DNA of 64,000 bases from Streptomyces sp. NBC_00154 (GTDB lineage Bacteria > Actinomycetota > Actinomycetes > Streptomycetales > Streptomycetaceae), in assembly GCF_026342835.1 (NCBI RefSeq), contig NZ_JAPEMI010000002.1, forward strand, positions 930,001 through 994,000. Reading direction: 5' to 3'. The position numbers and the translations under genes were made by a program. The notes under the pieces were generated by a model. The model was not told where the DNA came from and ran no database searches. It worked only from the letters and a program-made list of their open reading frames with translations. Shown in pieces: positions 9,340 to 17,878 of this stretch. Position 1 is the stretch's first letter. Each line of letters begins with the position of its first letter.

Positions 9340-9683
9340 TCAGCGCGGGCTTGGGTCGGCGGGGTGCTGGTCGTCGGTGCCGGGTGCGTTCTGGACCGCG
9401 AGGATACGGACGCGGTCGCGGTCGCCGAGGCCAAGCCAGCGGTGCGGGACGCCACCCGCGGGTAGATGAGACTGCCGCCCGGGCCCAGGTGTTCGAGACG
9501 CGGGCCGGACGGAGTCTGCAGTTCGACTTCCATCTTGCCGTCCACCACGTAGACGAACTCGTCACCGTGGTGCTCGAAACAGTCCCGGAAGTCAGCGTCG
9601 AATCCTCGGTATTCCACCGGGTGGAGGCGGAGGTGGAGGTGGAGGTGGAGCGGGGCGGTGCCCGGCATGCGGGCGATTCCTCC
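9340..9683 (-). pseudogene. Cupin-domain protein fragment (XRE-cupin regulator type)
   Basis: The minus strand encodes the double-strand barrel of a small cupin: FRDCFEHHGDEFVYVVDGKM, then ELQTPSGPRLEHLGPGGSLI. The next expected block (PHRWLGLGDRDRVRILAVQN) is in another frame from about 9455, ending at TGA 9340-9342. The N-terminal HTH usual for XRE-cupin regulators is missing, and a plus-strand DUF317 fragment begins where it should be. A run of HLHLHLHLR reflects a short GGAGGT repeat. Confidence 0.55.
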
Positions 9684-9689
9684 GTCGCT

Positions 9690-9929
9690 GGGGGCGCGGG
9701 GGTCGGCGTCCTGACCACCGAGGCCGACGAGGCGGGACCGGCCGGATGGCAAGCATGGCCCGAGCCCGCGCTCGGCGCACCGTGCCTGTGGGCGGCCTCC
9801 TTCGCCGCCAGCGTCCCGCAAGACCTCGTGGCCGCCTTCGCCGCCTCCCTCAGCTCGACAGCACCGGTCCTGCGCCGAGTGCTGCCCGAGGCCACCCAGG
9901 AGCGGCTCCTTCGCGCGCCGGTCATCTAG
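9690..9929 (+). pseudogene. DUF317-like C-terminal fragment
   Basis: The frame ending at 9929 reads PALGAPCLWAASFAASVPQD, then LVAAFAASLSSTAPVLRRVL and PEATQERLLRAPVI. This resembles the C-terminal half of streptomycete DUF317 proteins, which have unknown function and are common in arms and mobile regions. The N-terminal half is absent. Confidence 0.5.
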
Positions 9930-9962
9930 CGCCTTGCGGTCGCCCTCTTGCCCGACGCATAC

Positions 9963-9987
9963 AGCCCGGCCGAGGGCCGGGCTTCTT
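9963..9987 (+). terminator. Hairpin terminator candidate
   Basis: AGCCCGGCC and GGCCGGGCT form a perfect 9-bp stem with a GAG loop, followed by TCTT. It lies 33 bases after the DUF317 fragment stop and would end plus-strand transcription. Confidence 0.55.
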
Positions 9988-10017
9988 GCCGCTCAGGCGT
10001 ATTTCCCTTGCCGAACA

Positions 10018-10335
10018 CCGACCCCCAGGCGGTGCTCGTGGCGCCGATGATGGCAGCGGGCTTCGGCACGTCCTTCGCCCTCACCGGATCAACCGCCACC
10101 GCGATGTCAGCCGCCCCCGACAAGTACTCCGGCACCGCCTCCGCCTTGTTCAACACCACCCGCCAGGTCGGCAGCCGCAGGCGTCGCGCTGGGAGGCTCG
10201 CTACTGGCCGGCGCAGGCGACTTCACCACCGGGCTGCGGACCAGCATGGCCATCGGCGCGGCCGCGTACCTGGTGGCCGCCGCCCTTGCGCTCTTCTGCA
10301 TCCCACAGAAGGCACCCCGCCACGTCGCCGACTGA
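10018..10335 (+). pseudogene. MFS transporter C-terminal fragment, frameshifted
   Basis: The frame reads FGTSFALTGSTATAMSAAPD, then GTASALFNTTRQVGS, typical of the C-terminal half of 14-helix drug:H+ antiporters. At about 10177 the frame changes and continues as GVALGGSLLAGAGDFTTGLR, then AAAYLVAAALALFCIPQKAP, ending at TGA 10333-10335. The first two thirds of the gene are gone. Confidence 0.65.
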
Positions 10336-10407
10336 AGGCCTGCCAACCCGTCGCCGACGCTCCGGGAATCCACGGGAGCCGGAGCGACCTGTAGCTTGCC
10401 GTGAACG

Positions 10408-10440
10408 CCGAACAACAAAACCGCAGCCGTTAGGGCTGCG
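10408..10440 (-). terminator. Terminator candidate downstream of the mce operon
   Basis: On the minus strand CGCAGCC-CTAAC-GGCTGCG forms a 7-bp hairpin followed by the T-rich GTTTTGTTGTT. It lies about 300 bases past the last gene of the minus-strand mce operon and is the first hairpin with a T tract met by that transcript. Confidence 0.45.
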
Positions 10441-10493
10441 ACAGCACCACGTCGAGTGCGGCCGCAAGACAACGGCTCGGAGAATGTCAGTCG

Positions 10494-10615
10494 GCGCTGG
10501 ACGAGGAGCAGCTCACGGCCCTGGTGTCCCTGATCGCGTCATCAACGCCTTCAACCGACTGAATGTCATCACCTGACAACCCGGGGGCGACTACCAGCCC
10601 GGCCAATTCGGGTAA
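10494..10615 (+). pseudogene. Carboxymuconolactone decarboxylase-family C-terminal relic
   Basis: The reading LDEEQLTALVSLIA, then (after one missing base) VINAFNRLNVIT, then QPGGDYQPGQFG is the usual C-terminus of AhpD-like CMD-family proteins. A TGA replaces the expected Arg codon before QPGG. The relic is short and has at least two lesions. Confidence 0.45.
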
Positions 10616-10736
10616 AGGGCGCAATCTCGATCCGGGTGGCGTCGGGCGAACCCCGCAAGGCTCGGGCTCGCCCGACCGCCGCCCACCGGCCCGGTCGCCA
10701 AGCCGCTGTGCCTGGGGCCATCCGCGGGCACTATGG

Positions 10737-11609
10737 CTACAGCGCGTCCACCGCACTCACCTTCCAGCCCGCGGACGTACGCGTCAGCGTCATTCGCACC
10801 CGGTTCAGGTCTACGCGCGGCCCCGTCACTTGCGTGCTCGTGGTTACCTGATTGACGAAGAGCAGGACGACGGCCTTGTCCGGCGAGGCCGACACCACGG
10901 AGGCGGCCGGTGCGCCGCCGCCCGGCGGCTTCACCACCGTCGCCTTGACCACCCCGTGGTACTTGGCGGCGGTCGGCGCCACCACCCTCGTGGTGGTCCT
11001 GCCGTATTCGTCACGGAACTTCCCGGTCAGGTGGCCGCGCGCCGCCGCGAAGTCCTTGTCGAGCCGCCGGTAGTCGTACGACAGCACCACGGGCGCCGCC
11101 TTCTGCGCCGCGGCGAGCGCCTCCAGCCGCGCCCCGTCCGCCTGTCGCCCCTCCTCGTACTCCCACCCCAGCACGGCGGCCGCGGCCGCCATCGCTGCCA
11201 CCAGCACGGCCAGTACGGCCAGCACGGCGCGGAACCGGCCACGTCTCCGACTCTGCGCAGAGGCGACCACCGGATCGTCGGCATGCAGCACCGGCCCGGC
11301 CTGTTGATCTTCCGCCTTCCGGCCCTGGCTCGCGTCGTCGGGTGCTTCCAGAGGCGCCTCGTCCCGAGCCGGCGGATGCGTCCTGTCCACTGTCTTCGGA
11401 CGCGTCTCGTCCGGGCTGCGGGTTGCGACCCGTTCCGTTCGCCGGGCTGCCGCTCGAGCGGCGGCGGCCATCGAGCGGCGGCCGGGGGTTGCGGCGCCGG
11501 GGCCTCGTCCAGTCGGGTTCGCCACGGTGTTGCTCCTCACTGCCTTGCTCCTCACTGCAGGTGATACGGGTGTGTCCTCGGGCACCCGGTCAGCCGACGA
11601 ACTCGACAT
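10737..11609 (-). CDS. Mce-associated membrane protein (second)
   Basis: The 290-residue product has a long charged, disordered N-terminus (about 1-125), one membrane helix (about 128-150, FRAVLAVLAVLVAAMAAAAA), and an extracytoplasmic alpha/beta domain containing SYDYRRLDKDFAAARGHLTG and ending TSAGWKVSAVDAL. This matches actinobacterial Mas proteins encoded after mceF. They are thought to stabilise or assist the Mce complex. It overlaps the previous gene by 20 bases and is the last gene of the operon. Confidence 0.8.
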   Translation of the reverse strand: MSSSSADRVPEDTPVSPAVRSKAVRSNTVANPTGRGPGAATPGRRSMAAAARAAARRTERVATRSPDETRPKTVDRTHPPARDEAPLEAPDDASQGRKAEDQQAGPVLHADDPVVASAQSRRRGRFRAVLAVLAVLVAAMAAAAAVLGWEYEEGRQADGARLEALAAAQKAAPVVLSYDYRRLDKDFAAARGHLTGKFRDEYGRTTTRVVAPTAAKYHGVVKATVVKPPGGGAPAASVVSASPDKAVVLLFVNQVTTSTQVTGPRVDLNRVRMTLTRTSAGWKVSAVDAL

Positions 11610-12165
11610 CGGACGTCAGCCAGCGGCCGTGCTCGAGTACGAGATCGAGCTGGAGCCGATAGGTGCGGCCCTGGCCCCCGGGGGCGGCGGAATTGGTCAC
11701 CTTGCTGTCGGCGACGACCAGGACGCGTGCGGTGCGCTCGTCGGCACGGGCGATGCCCGCTTCGAGCACCTGCCCCTGCGACACCGACTTGTTGGCCGCG
11801 ACCAGCTTCGTCAGCTCGGCGGTCTGCGCGGAGAACTGCTCCTTGAAGGCACCGGTGGCGCCCTTCAGCACGTTCTCGCTGTCCTGCTCGTAGTGCCGGT
11901 AGTCGAGCGAGGTGAAGTTGAGTGCGGACTGGCGGGCGGCGGCCAAAATGTCCTGGTGCCGCTGCTCCTCCGCGCGCTGCTCGTACACCTGGACGCAGAG
12001 CCAGCCGCTCAGCGCCGTGGTCACGACCGTCGCCACGGCGAGCGTCGCCGCCACGGCCCTGCCACGCCGGGCCGAGGCCGCTGTCGTGGTGCCGAGCAGG
12101 CGGAGCAAGCGGGTCAGGCGCGCGAGGATGCCCGCGTTCACGCCATAGGTCCGACGAGCAGCCAT
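11590..12165 (-). CDS. Mce-associated membrane protein (first)
   Basis: From ATG 12165 (ribosome site GGAAAGG) the 191-residue product has a short cytoplasmic start, one membrane helix (about 38-60, VAATLAVATVVTTALSGWLC) and a soluble domain with NFTSLDYRHYEQDSENVLKG, the conserved YRxxxxD-type block of Mas proteins. It overlaps the end of mceF by 28 bases, so translation is probably coupled. The longer frame upstream of 12165 is a shadow of mceF. Confidence 0.8.
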   Translation of the reverse strand: MAARRTYGVNAGILARLTRLLRLLGTTTAASARRGRAVAATLAVATVVTTALSGWLCVQVYEQRAEEQRHQDILAAARQSALNFTSLDYRHYEQDSENVLKGATGAFKEQFSAQTAELTKLVAANKSVSQGQVLEAGIARADERTARVLVVADSKVTNSAAPGGQGRTYRLQLDLVLEHGRWLTSDVEFVG

Positions 12166-13409
12166 TGCCACGAGTCCTTTCCGAGCACACTCTGTTCGCC
12201 GCCCGTCGAGCCGATCTCGACGGGCGTTCCGTCCGGACCGGCGGCGATGCCGGTATCCGGGTCGTACGGGGTCACATACGCGGCCCGACCGGCCCCCGTC
12301 GAAGCCGAGGCACCGGGCACGTTCTGCGCGCCACGGACCGAGGTGGCGCTGCCGCGCGGGGCCGTGCAGTGCGCGCCGGTGTCGGCGGGGCGCTCGCTGG
12401 TGTCCGCGGGGTCGCGCCGCTGGGTGCCGTATCCCTGACGGCACGGCGCTGGATCGTCGGCCCCGGCGACCAGGCCGAAGTGGGTGGTGCCGTCGCCCGG
12501 GACGACCGTGGGACTGCCCGCGACGACGACCGGAAAGGTCACCAGGGCCTGTTCCACGCCGGGCAGCCGCGCCACGGTGATCTGGCCGCCGCTGATCAGA
12601 TTTCCCAGCAGCACGGGCAGAGCGGTCTCGTTCGCCTTGAGCAGCGAGTTCAGCTCCTGCGCGGCCGGTGCGGTCGAGCCGATCAGCCTGCGCAGGTCCC
12701 CGTCACTGGACTTCAGCTCGGCGGTCAGGGCCGCCAGGTCGTGCGAGAACGACCTGATCGCCGACCCCTTGTCGACCTGTGTCTTGAGGACCGTGCGCGA
12801 GTCCTCGATCAGCGAGACGGTCTGCGGCAGTGACGCGGACGCCGACTCCACCAAGTTGTTGCCCGAGTCCACAAGACGGCTCAGATGCGGGCCGGTTCCG
12901 GCGAAGGCATTGCCGAGCTCGTCGACCGTGATCCGCAGATCTTTCTTGCCCACGGAGTTGACCAGCCGGTCCAGACTCAGCACGACATCCGTGGTGGGCA
13001 GCGGCACCCGGGTGTCACCGCGGGCGATCACGCTCCCGTCCCTCAGATACGGGCCGTCGCTGACCCGCGGCTGCAGATCGACGTACTGCTCGCCGACCGC
13101 CGAACGGTTCGCCACCACCGCCAGCGTGTTGGCCGGTATGCGCGCCCCGTCCTCGATCTCCAGCGCCACCGACACCCCACGGGAGCCGGACAGCCGCAGC
13201 TCACCGACGCGGCCCACTGGCACCCCGCGATAGGTGACCTCCGCGCCCCGGAAGACTCCTCCGGTCGCGGTGAACTCGGCGCGCACGGTGTAACCGCGGT
13301 CGAGGAGGGCATCCGCCAGGCCGGTGTACCTGGCGCCCACGTACGACACCCCGACGGCGGTGACCGTGGCGAAGGCGAGCAACTGGGCCTTGACCGTACG
13401 AGTGATCAC
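12138..13409 (-). CDS. mceF: MceF-type MlaD-domain substrate-binding protein
   Basis: The product (423 aa) has an N-terminal membrane anchor (LLAFATVTAVGVSYVGARYT) and an MlaD domain (about 35-120: FRGAEVTYRGVPVGRVGELR, then VANRSAVGEQYVDLQPR). A helical region with LVDSGNNLVE and ELNSLLKANETALPVLLGNL follows, then a variable tail. In the mce system these proteins form the hexameric or tunnel-like periplasmic part that carries hydrophobic substrate to the YrbE/MceG transporter. GTG 13409 overlaps the mceE stop by GTGA. The F assignment is by gene order. Confidence 0.88.
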   Translation of the reverse strand: MITRTVKAQLLAFATVTAVGVSYVGARYTGLADALLDRGYTVRAEFTATGGVFRGAEVTYRGVPVGRVGELRLSGSRGVSVALEIEDGARIPANTLAVVANRSAVGEQYVDLQPRVSDGPYLRDGSVIARGDTRVPLPTTDVVLSLDRLVNSVGKKDLRITVDELGNAFAGTGPHLSRLVDSGNNLVESASASLPQTVSLIEDSRTVLKTQVDKGSAIRSFSHDLAALTAELKSSDGDLRRLIGSTAPAAQELNSLLKANETALPVLLGNLISGGQITVARLPGVEQALVTFPVVVAGSPTVVPGDGTTHFGLVAGADDPAPCRQGYGTQRRDPADTSERPADTGAHCTAPRGSATSVRGAQNVPGASASTGAGRAAYVTPYDPDTGIAAGPDGTPVEIGSTGGEQSVLGKDSWQWLLVGPMA

Positions 13410-14707
13410 AGTTGCATCCCCTTCAGCATGAGCTCGGCAAGGGCGAGCGATACCCCGGGCGGAAGGCGGTCCGCGTTCCTGCCTCCGTAGGTGGCGTAAC
13501 TGCCGGTGCACACCGGCGGACACAGCGGATCGGAATCGACCGGCGGCCCGGACGGTGTGCCGGGCTTCTTGGGCACGCCCGGAGCCTTCGGCAGCGCGGT
13601 GGGCAGCGGTACGCCGGGTCCCCCCGGCAACTCCGGCAGCTCCGGCAGCTCCGGTAGTTCGGGCTTGTCCGGTGCGCCCGGTTTCTTGGGCTCTTCGGCG
13701 AGATTGCCGTAGACGCTCGCCAGATCCAGATCAGCAGTGATCTTGAGATTGACGTAGTCGCCCTTGATGGCGCCCGTCACGTTGCGCGGGAACGGATACG
13801 TCGTCAGAAGCTCCAGGGAGTTGGGCAGATCGCTGCCTGCCTTGTTCAACTGCTTCAGGATCGGCCGCAGACTGCGCAGATTGGCGGTCAGGTCGGCCCG
13901 TGAGGCATTGACCACCTTGGTGCCGGCCGTGCCGAGCTTCGACAGAGACGTGAGCATCGCGGTCAGCTTGCGGCGCTGGGCTGCCAGCACCTTCAGTGCG
14001 CCCGGCATGGTGTCGACCGCCGTGGCGATGGTCTTCTTCTCCCGCGCCAGCCGTGTGGCCAGCCGGTCGATTCCTTCGAGCGCGCGGACGATCTCCTTGC
14101 GCTGCCCGTCAAGACCGCCCAGGAAGGTGTCCAGCTCGGTCAGCAGGGACCTCACCCGGTTCTCCCGGCCCTCCAGGGCCTTGTTCAACTCCGTGGTGAC
14201 CGTCTTCAGCTGAGCCACCCCGCCGCCATTGAGTAGCGCCGACAGCGCGGAGAGCACCTCCTCGATCTCCGGGTTTTGCCCGCTGCGGGACAGCGGGATC
14301 CGGTCACCGTCGCGGAGCCTGCCCACGGGTGCCCTCTCCGCCGGGGCGGACAGAGCCACGTACTTCTCGCCGAGCATGCTGGTCTGGCGCAGCTCGGCGA
14401 TCGCGTTGCCCGGCAGCTTCACCGTGCCGTCGACCCGGAGCCGCACACGGGCATGCCAGTCGACCAGCTCCACCTTCTCGACCGAGCCCACCGTGACGTT
14501 GTTGACCTTCACGGCCGACTGCGGCACCAGGTCGAGGACGTCCCGGAACTCGACGGTGACCCGGTAGGCGTTGCCGTTGTCGGCCGCGCCGCCGGGCAGC
14601 CCCACGTCGTACAGGCCGTTGAACTCGCAGCCGGTGAGCACCACCGAGCCCACCGCCGTCCACAGGGCCGCCGCCCTGCCACCGCGCCGCACTCTGCTGA
14701 TCGTCAT
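13406..14707 (-). CDS. mceE: MceE-type lipoprotein with MlaD domain
   Basis: The 433-residue product starts with a lipoprotein signal, with lipobox VLTGC and Cys27 as the predicted lipidated residue. This is the classic feature that marks MceE/LprK among Mce proteins. The MlaD domain is at about 45-130 (VKVNNVTVGSVEKVELVDWH, RQTSMLGEKYVAL), followed by coiled helices. A Pro-rich linker near 345-390 contains PELP repeated four times. The ATG overlaps the mceD stop (ATGA) and its own stop overlaps mceF. Confidence 0.9.
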   Translation of the reverse strand: MTISRVRRGGRAAALWTAVGSVVLTGCEFNGLYDVGLPGGAADNGNAYRVTVEFRDVLDLVPQSAVKVNNVTVGSVEKVELVDWHARVRLRVDGTVKLPGNAIAELRQTSMLGEKYVALSAPAERAPVGRLRDGDRIPLSRSGQNPEIEEVLSALSALLNGGGVAQLKTVTTELNKALEGRENRVRSLLTELDTFLGGLDGQRKEIVRALEGIDRLATRLAREKKTIATAVDTMPGALKVLAAQRRKLTAMLTSLSKLGTAGTKVVNASRADLTANLRSLRPILKQLNKAGSDLPNSLELLTTYPFPRNVTGAIKGDYVNLKITADLDLASVYGNLAEEPKKPGAPDKPELPELPELPELPGGPGVPLPTALPKAPGVPKKPGTPSGPPVDSDPLCPPVCTGSYATYGGRNADRLPPGVSLALAELMLKGMQL

Positions 14708-15870
14708 GCCCTGGCCTCCAGGATTCCGCCAAGCGTCCGGTCGACCGGTCCGGTGCCCGACACCGGTGCGGCGCTGGCCAGTTGGGGCAGCGTGTCGAAG
14801 AGCTCCTGGAGCTCCTTGCAGTCCGGGTTCTTGCCGCCGGCGTCCCCCGTGGTCCTCAGCAGCGAGCAGAGCAGTGCGGCCGGATCCTGGGGCTGGTCCA
14901 GGTTGTTACGGGTGTCGAGGGTGCCGGACGAGGGGTTGTAGGCGTTCTGCAGGTTGGAGAGCCCGGCCGGCGCGACCTCCAGCAGCTCTGCCAGGGCGGC
15001 ACGCTGGGTGACCAGCACCTTGGTGACCTTGCTGAGTCCCTTCACATCCGCCGTCAGTGCCTTCTTGTTGCTGCGTACGAACGCGGCCACATCGCCCAGC
15101 GCCACCCCCAGATGCCGCAGCGCCGCCGCCAGGTCCTTGCGTTCCCCGGCGAGCTGGTCGGCCACGTCGGAGAGGCTGTCGTTGAACGACCGCACGTTCT
15201 TGTCGTCGGCGGCCAGCGCCGCGGTGAACACCTGCAGATTCCGTACGGTGCCGAACAGGTCCTGTCGGCCGTCGGAGAGGGTGGTGACCGCCAGTGACAG
15301 GCCCTCGACCGTCTGGTTGAGCTGTGCGCCCTGGCCGTCGAGAGTGTCCGCGCTCACCCCGAGCAACCGGGACAGCGAACCGTCCGCGTTGGCGCCTTTC
15401 GGGCCGAACGCCGTGGCTGTCGTGTGCAGGCTGTCGAAGATTCGGTCCAGCTCGACCGGCACGGCCGTGCGACTCTCCGGAATGAACGCGCCGTCCTCCA
15501 TCGCGGGACCGCCGCGGTAGACGGGCAGCAGCTGTACGTAACGGTCGCTGACGACCGAGGAGTTGATGATCGCGGCCTGCGCGTTCGCGGGGATCTTGCG
15601 CCCGGACTCGTACTCAAGCTCCACCCGCACGCGACCGCCTTCCGGCGTGATCTTCCCGACCTCACCGACGCGGACGCCGAGGACCCGTACGTCCGAGCCG
15701 GGGTGGATGCCGACGGTGCGCGGGAAGTACGCGGTGATATGGACAGGGGTTGAGCGCGGCCACAGGACGACTGCCGTCGTGCCCGCAACGAGCGCGAACG
15801 CGACGACCAGGGCCAGACGCCGAGCAAGACGTCCCCTCAGTGTGAGAGGCGGTATGAAACTGGACTTCAT
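14704..15870 (-). CDS. mceD: MceD-type MlaD-domain protein
   Basis: From ATG 15870 (MKSSFIPPLTLRGRLARRLA) the 388-residue product has one membrane helix (about 15-40), an MlaD domain (GIHPGSDVRVLGVRVGEVGK, then INSSVVSDRYVQLLPVYRGG) and a helical barrel region. Its stop overlaps the mceE start and its start overlaps the mceC stop, so translation is tightly coupled. An in-frame start at 15936 would add a leader lacking similarity and overlap mceC deeply; it is not favoured. Confidence 0.88.
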   Translation of the reverse strand: MKSSFIPPLTLRGRLARRLALVVAFALVAGTTAVVLWPRSTPVHITAYFPRTVGIHPGSDVRVLGVRVGEVGKITPEGGRVRVELEYESGRKIPANAQAAIINSSVVSDRYVQLLPVYRGGPAMEDGAFIPESRTAVPVELDRIFDSLHTTATAFGPKGANADGSLSRLLGVSADTLDGQGAQLNQTVEGLSLAVTTLSDGRQDLFGTVRNLQVFTAALAADDKNVRSFNDSLSDVADQLAGERKDLAAALRHLGVALGDVAAFVRSNKKALTADVKGLSKVTKVLVTQRAALAELLEVAPAGLSNLQNAYNPSSGTLDTRNNLDQPQDPAALLCSLLRTTGDAGGKNPDCKELQELFDTLPQLASAAPVSGTGPVDRTLGGILEARA

Positions 15871-16847
15871 CGCGAGCCTCCCGTCCGCGGAACCGCCGGA
15901 GCGGCGACCACGTTCTGGATATAGCTGTCGAACCACCGCCCGTTGCCGAGGGTGTTGGTGAACACCCGCACGTAGGGCGCGAGCAACTTGATGCTTCGGT
16001 CGAGGCTCGCCTGGTTACGTTCGAGCATGCTGACCACCGAGTTGAGGCCTTTGAGCGCCGGGCCGATCTGCTTACGGTTGTCCTCGACCAGGCCGGAGAG
16101 CTGGATGCCGACCGCGGCCGAGCTCTTGAGCAGCGAGTGGATCGCCGCCCGCCGCCTGGCGATCTCCTTGAAGAGCTTGTCGCCGTCCCTGACCAGCACG
16201 ACGAACTCCTCGGAGCGGTTCTTCAGCACACCGGTGACCCCATGGGCATGATCGAGGAGTTGCCGCAGCGACTGATCGCGGGAGGCGACCGTCCGGGAGA
16301 TCTTCGACAGGCCCTTGATGGACGCCCGTACCTCGGTCGGCGAATCCTCGAAGGTGGCGGAGATGGTGTCGAGAGCCTTCGCCAGCCGGGCTGTGTCAAC
16401 CTTCTCCGTGGTGGTCGTCAGATCACTGAACGCTGCCACGACGTCGTACGCGGGAACCGTCCGGTTCAGCGGAATCTCGCTGCCGGGCCGCAACTGCCCG
16501 GTGCCCTTCGGCTGCAGTGCGAGGTACTTCGCGCCCAGGATCGTCTTGACCCTGATGGCAGCCCCGGTCCGGGTGCCGAACTCGGGCTCTCCCTTGACCC
16601 GGAAGGTGACTTTGACATGGTCACCGTCCAGGTCGACCTCGTCGACCTTGCCCACCTTGACCCCGGCGATCCGCACCTCGTCGCCGGGCTTGAGGCCGCC
16701 CGCCTCGGAGAAGGCCGCGCTGTACGTCTCGCCGTCGCCGATCAACGGCAGGCTGTCGGCGTTGAACGCGGCCAAGGCCAGCAGCGCGAGCGTGGTGATG
16801 CCCACGGCTCCGATCACCACAGGATTTTTCTCGCGGAACGGAATCAT
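15867..16847 (-). CDS. mceC: MceC-type MlaD-domain protein
   Basis: The 326-residue product has an N-terminal helix (VVIGAVGITTLALLALAAFN) and an MlaD domain with GLKPGDEVRIAGVKVGKVDE and KTILGAKYLALQPKG. It ends soon after the helical region (NGRWFDSYIQNVV). ATG 16847 is chosen because it gives the same ATGA overlap seen across this operon. GTG 16853 is two codons upstream and also possible. Confidence 0.87.
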   Translation of the reverse strand: MIPFREKNPVVIGAVGITTLALLALAAFNADSLPLIGDGETYSAAFSEAGGLKPGDEVRIAGVKVGKVDEVDLDGDHVKVTFRVKGEPEFGTRTGAAIRVKTILGAKYLALQPKGTGQLRPGSEIPLNRTVPAYDVVAAFSDLTTTTEKVDTARLAKALDTISATFEDSPTEVRASIKGLSKISRTVASRDQSLRQLLDHAHGVTGVLKNRSEEFVVLVRDGDKLFKEIARRRAAIHSLLKSSAAVGIQLSGLVEDNRKQIGPALKGLNSVVSMLERNQASLDRSIKLLAPYVRVFTNTLGNGRWFDSYIQNVVAAPAVPRTGGSR

Positions 16848-17878
16848 GAGCACCTCGCCCGGGCGACATGGAGCTCGGGGGTGAGTTTCTCCCTGGTCTT
16901 CGGCAGCACGATCCGGCCGTCGAAGTCACAGAGGTAGAAGTTGAACCAGGAGCCGTACGAGGCGGTCCCTGTCAGCTTGTTCAGCTTGTTCGGCAGCCGC
17001 TTCAGCACGCCCTCCACGGTCTTCTCGTTCGCGTTCAGCGTTCCGGTGAGGTCTCGCAGCCCGGCGATGTCGTCGCGCAGCGGAGGCCGGGCGTCCTGGA
17101 GGAGGCCCGAGGTGGCTTCGGTCAGCCCGTCGATGCCCGCCAGTGACGCGCCGATCGGCTTACGGTCGGCGGAGAGGCCGGAGATCAGCCGTTGCAGCTG
17201 CTTGAGGAGGCCGGAGAAGCGGGCATCGCGCTTGTCCAGAGTCCCAAGCACCGTGTTGAGGTTGTCGATCACGGAGCCGATCAGCTCGTCGCGATCGGCG
17301 ATCGTCGTGGTGAGCGACGCGGTGTGCGCGAGCAGGCTGTTGACGGTCCCTCCTTCGCCCTGCAGGGTCTTGATGATTTCGGTGGCGAGCTGGTTGACGT
17401 CTTCGGGGCTCAGCGCCGCGAACAACGGCTTGAACCCGCCGAGCAGGGCGTTGAGATCGAGCGCGGGCATCGTCCTGGCGAGCGGGATCACGCCGCCCGG
17501 CTCGAGACGCGTACCGTCGCCCGCGCCCTCGGTCAGGGCGACATAGCGCGACCCCACCAGACTCCGGTAGCGGATGACCGCGCCGGTGCTGCTCAGCAGC
17601 GGCCGGTCACGGGAGACGGTGAACGTCACCTCGGCCAGCGTGCGGTCCTTGATCGCGATGTCCTGGACCTCGCCGACGCGCACTCCGGCCACCCTGATGT
17701 CGTCGCCCTCCTCCAGGCTGGTGACATCGCTGAACACCGCCCGGTAGGTGTCCTCGGGAGTGAAGGAGATATTGACGATGGTCGCCGCGAGCAGCGCGGT
17801 CGCCAGCACCGTCACCACCGCGAACACACTGAATTTGACCAGCGGCGCCATGGCATCGGTGGCACGTGCTCTCCTCAT
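16844..17878 (-). CDS. mceB: MceB-type MlaD-domain protein
   Basis: The 344-residue product has a membrane helix (about 15-36, FSVFAVVTVLATALLAATIV), an MlaD domain (LEEGDDIRVAGVRVGEVQDI, then YRSLVGSRYVALTEGAG) and long helices. It ends with a YGSWFNFYLCDFDGRIVLP segment, the conserved C-terminal feature of MceB/MceC proteins. ATGA overlaps link it to mceA and mceC. Confidence 0.88.
   Translation of the reverse strand: MRRARATDAMAPLVKFSVFAVVTVLATALLAATIVNISFTPEDTYRAVFSDVTSLEEGDDIRVAGVRVGEVQDIAIKDRTLAEVTFTVSRDRPLLSSTGAVIRYRSLVGSRYVALTEGAGDGTRLEPGGVIPLARTMPALDLNALLGGFKPLFAALSPEDVNQLATEIIKTLQGEGGTVNSLLAHTASLTTTIADRDELIGSVIDNLNTVLGTLDKRDARFSGLLKQLQRLISGLSADRKPIGASLAGIDGLTEATSGLLQDARPPLRDDIAGLRDLTGTLNANEKTVEGVLKRLPNKLNKLTGTASYGSWFNFYLCDFDGRIVLPKTREKLTPELHVARARCS

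Noticed and set aside
13506..13712. Collagen-like Gly-Ser-Ser repeats on the plus strand
   Set aside because: They are the antisense reading of the PELP repeats in the MceE linker, which is in the genuine coding frame.
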